From CAVURW01 sp963743595 (GTDB lineage: Bacteria > Verrucomicrobiota > Verrucomicrobiia > Methylacidiphilales > UBA1321): a DNA stretch of 7,266 nt. Shown here one piece after another: positions 5,751 to 7,266 of this stretch (its first letter is position 1; every line of letters begins with the position of its first letter). Position numbers and translations under genes: made by a program. Location: positions 1 to 7,266 of the forward strand of contig CAVURW010000205.1 in NCBI GenBank assembly GCA_963743595.1, in the 5' to 3' direction. The notes under the pieces are model-generated. The model saw only the letters and a list, made by a program, of their open reading frames with translations, had not been told where the DNA came from and ran no database searches.

Positions 5751-6875
5751 CTACCGGACGCCGAAGATGTACTGGATGTGGTTATGGTAGGTATCACCGG
5801 GGTGAAGGACAGCGGAGGGGAAATTCGGTTGATTTGGGGAATCGGGGAAGTCTTGGCATTCCATGCAGAAACCGGAGTATTGGGGGTAGGCCATTCCATG
5901 CTTGCCCACTACTGACCCATCCAGGAAGTTGCCGGTATAGAATTGCATGCCGGGCTGATTGGTCTTCACGGTCAACGTACGGCCCGAGGTCGGCTCATAA
6001 ACCATGGCGGCGGTGCCCCAATCGTCGCCCTTGTTCAAAACGAAATTGTGATCGAAGCCGACCGGTTTACCGGTGAGCTCGTGGATGTGTGTGCCGATTG
6101 CGGTCGGGTTACGGAAATCGAAAGGTGTGCCCGCGACATCCATGAACTTTCCGGTGGGGATGAGGGTTGAATCGACCGGTGTGATCTTGTCGGCCTTGAT
6201 TTGAACCACATGGTTGAGCACTGACTTGGTCGTTTGGCCTTGCAGATTGAAGTAGCAGTGGTTGGTCAGATTGATAACAGTGGGCTTATCGGTCGTCGCG
6301 GAATACTGGATATCGAGAGAATTGTTCGATTTGAGCGTGAAGGTGATCGTGACCGTCAAGTTGCCGGGGTAACCTTCTTCGCCATCCGGGCTGGTCCGTG
6401 TGTACGTGATGGCAGGCTCCGAGTCGGAAGAATCGACGTGGGACGTGTAGAGGTACTTATCAAAGCCGCGCTTGCCGCCGTGTAAGGAATTGGGGCCGTT
6501 ATTCACAGCGAGCTGGTAGGTCTTCCCATCAAGGGTGAAATGGGCTTTGGCGATGCGGTTGGCATAGCGGCCGGGGCTGGTGCCGAAATATGGGGAATTT
6601 GTCAAATACGGGCGAACCGTGCTGTAACCGAGCGTAACATCATCCAGCTTGCCATTCTTATCCGGTGTAACGATGCTCACCACAGTAGCACCAAGATCAG
6701 AGATGGAAACCGACATCCCGGACGCATTCGTCATCTGATGTAAATAGACCGGAGTTCCATCCTTGGTTTTTCCAAAGAGGACGGATGAAACGGCGGCAGA
6801 GGCCGAGAAGGAAGCAACGAGTGTGCAGCCAAAAATGGCAACAATTAGTTTGGAGGCGAACGATTTGGAAAGCAT
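5751..6875 (-). CDS. galM: Aldose 1-epimerase (mutarotase), exported
   Basis: It interconverts alpha and beta anomers of aldoses such as galactose and glucose. The frame is open to a GTG at 6914 immediately after the ribF stop (387 residues, numbering used here). I prefer ATG 6875 (Met14) because it gives a textbook signal peptide: a basic start, the hydrophobic LIVAIFGCTLVASF, and a likely cut after Ala-Ser-Ala (38-40). That places the enzyme in the periplasm. Family motifs are present: GRYANRIAKA (115-124), NSLHGG (142-147) with His145, TNHCYFNL (217-224) with the presumed catalytic acid His219, GFDHNF (286-291) with Asp288, and MECQDFPDSPN (351-361) with the presumed catalytic base Glu352. 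Length and motif order are normal for the family and it looks intact. It lies between ribF and the symporter on the same strand, so it probably feeds the transporter the anomer it prefers. Confidence 0.93.
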   Translation of the reverse strand: MLSKSFASKLIVAIFGCTLVASFSASAAVSSVLFGKTKDGTPVYLHQMTNASGMSVSISDLGATVVSIVTPDKNGKLDDVTLGYSTVRPYLTNSPYFGTSPGRYANRIAKAHFTLDGKTYQLAVNNGPNSLHGGKRGFDKYLYTSHVDSSDSEPAITYTRTSPDGEEGYPGNLTVTITFTLKSNNSLDIQYSATTDKPTVINLTNHCYFNLQGQTTKSVLNHVVQIKADKITPVDSTLIPTGKFMDVAGTPFDFRNPTAIGTHIHELTGKPVGFDHNFVLNKGDDWGTAAMVYEPTSGRTLTVKTNQPGMQFYTGNFLDGSVVGKHGMAYPQYSGFCMECQDFPDSPNQPNFPSAVLHPGDTYHNHIQYIFGVR

Positions 6876-6914
6876 GCTGGGAAAGTAGAGCAAAAAAGGC
6901 GATAAACGCAACAC

Positions 6915-7266
6915 TTACATATCGCGAATAAGCACACGCGCTTCTGCAACGTCTTTCTGAATCTGCGCAGAAAGCAGTTCTACAGAGGAGAAACGCTGTT
7001 CCGGTCGCAGGAAATGAAACTGATCAATTAGCAGCTCCTGATCATAAAGATTTCCAGAAAAATCGAGTAAATGAACCTCCACCGATGGCATGTTTGCAGC
7101 CGATACGGTAGGGCGCAGGCCATGGTTTAAGACCCCGATGTAGGTGGACGTTACACCGTTTAATGTCAAACGGACGCGGACGGCATAAGTGCCCATTGGG
7201 GGAACCAATTGCGGTATCTCTGAGAGATTTGCTGTGGGAAAACCGATTGTTCGACCTCGGGCCTGA
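6915..7266 (-). CDS. ribF: Riboflavin kinase/FAD synthetase, C-terminal kinase domain (5' end outside window)
   Basis: The frame runs open to the right edge, so only the last 116 or so residues are present. They start with GRTIGFPTANL, the nucleotide-binding signature of the flavokinase domain, followed by MGTYAV, GVLNHGLRPT, VEVHLLDFSGNLYDQEL and the FHFLRPEQRFSSVELLSAQIQKD helix typical of the RibF C terminus. The kinase makes FMN from riboflavin. The missing N-terminal part would be the FMN adenylyltransferase that makes FAD, if the gene is of normal bifunctional form. A TTG at 7206 could start an ORF, but it would cut off the signature and is not the real start. The TAA stop at 6915 lies 39 bases before the preferred galM start. 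There is no metabolic link to sugar uptake, so it is probably just an upstream housekeeping gene. Confidence 0.95.
   Translation of the reverse strand, partial: QARGRTIGFPTANLSEIPQLVPPMGTYAVRVRLTLNGVTSTYIGVLNHGLRPTVSAANMPSVEVHLLDFSGNLYDQELLIDQFHFLRPEQRFSSVELLSAQIQKDVAEARVLIRDM

Noticed and set aside
6912..6914. GTG as start of galM, giving 13 extra N-terminal residues.
   Set aside because: The downstream ATG gives a canonical signal peptide, while the longer form adds a second hydrophobic stretch before it. The GTG abuts the ribF stop with no clear ribosome site. It is not fully excluded.

Overview
The window looks like chromosomal DNA from a free-living Gram-negative bacterium of moderate GC. 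The mix of an exported GalM-type mutarotase, an SSS-family sugar symporter of the 'SANLGALELMGW' type with a small two-helix protein behind it, and a DUF6745-like protein suggests Acidobacteriota, Verrucomicrobiota or Planctomycetota. That placement is a guess from gene types, not a measurement.

The left end (1-755, + strand) holds the 3' part of an unrecognised multi-pass membrane protein. It converges on the minus-strand genes, and a hairpin with a short T tract lies at the junction.

Positions 769-3375 (minus strand) form a tightly packed two-gene unit. The promoter-proximal gene (3061-3375) encodes a 104-residue His-rich soluble protein. Two bases after its stop begins a long gene made of two tandem copies of a DUF6745-like domain. 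This second gene is broken by a one-base excess at a run of six G (minus strand) at 2660-2665; removing one G restores a single 762-residue frame. No function is known to me for either protein.

Positions 3376-3697 have no confident gene. They hold a 44-bp near-copy (42/44) of part of the symporter gene, a perfect 12-bp inverted repeat, and a 35-codon Cys-containing ORF of doubtful reality.

Positions 3698-7266 (minus strand) are a compact sugar-uptake cluster, transcribed right to left: the end of ribF (riboflavin kinase/FAD synthetase), galM with a signal peptide, a sodium/sugar symporter, and a small two-TM protein one base after the symporter stop. The likely logic is that the exported mutarotase equilibrates sugar anomers in the periplasm and the symporter brings the sugar in with Na+. 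ribF is probably only a neighbour.

The least explained parts are the His-rich protein plus tandem DUF6745 pair with its frameshift, and the symporter-derived fragment and palindrome in the intergenic region. No CRISPR array, tRNA, rRNA or transposase was seen.
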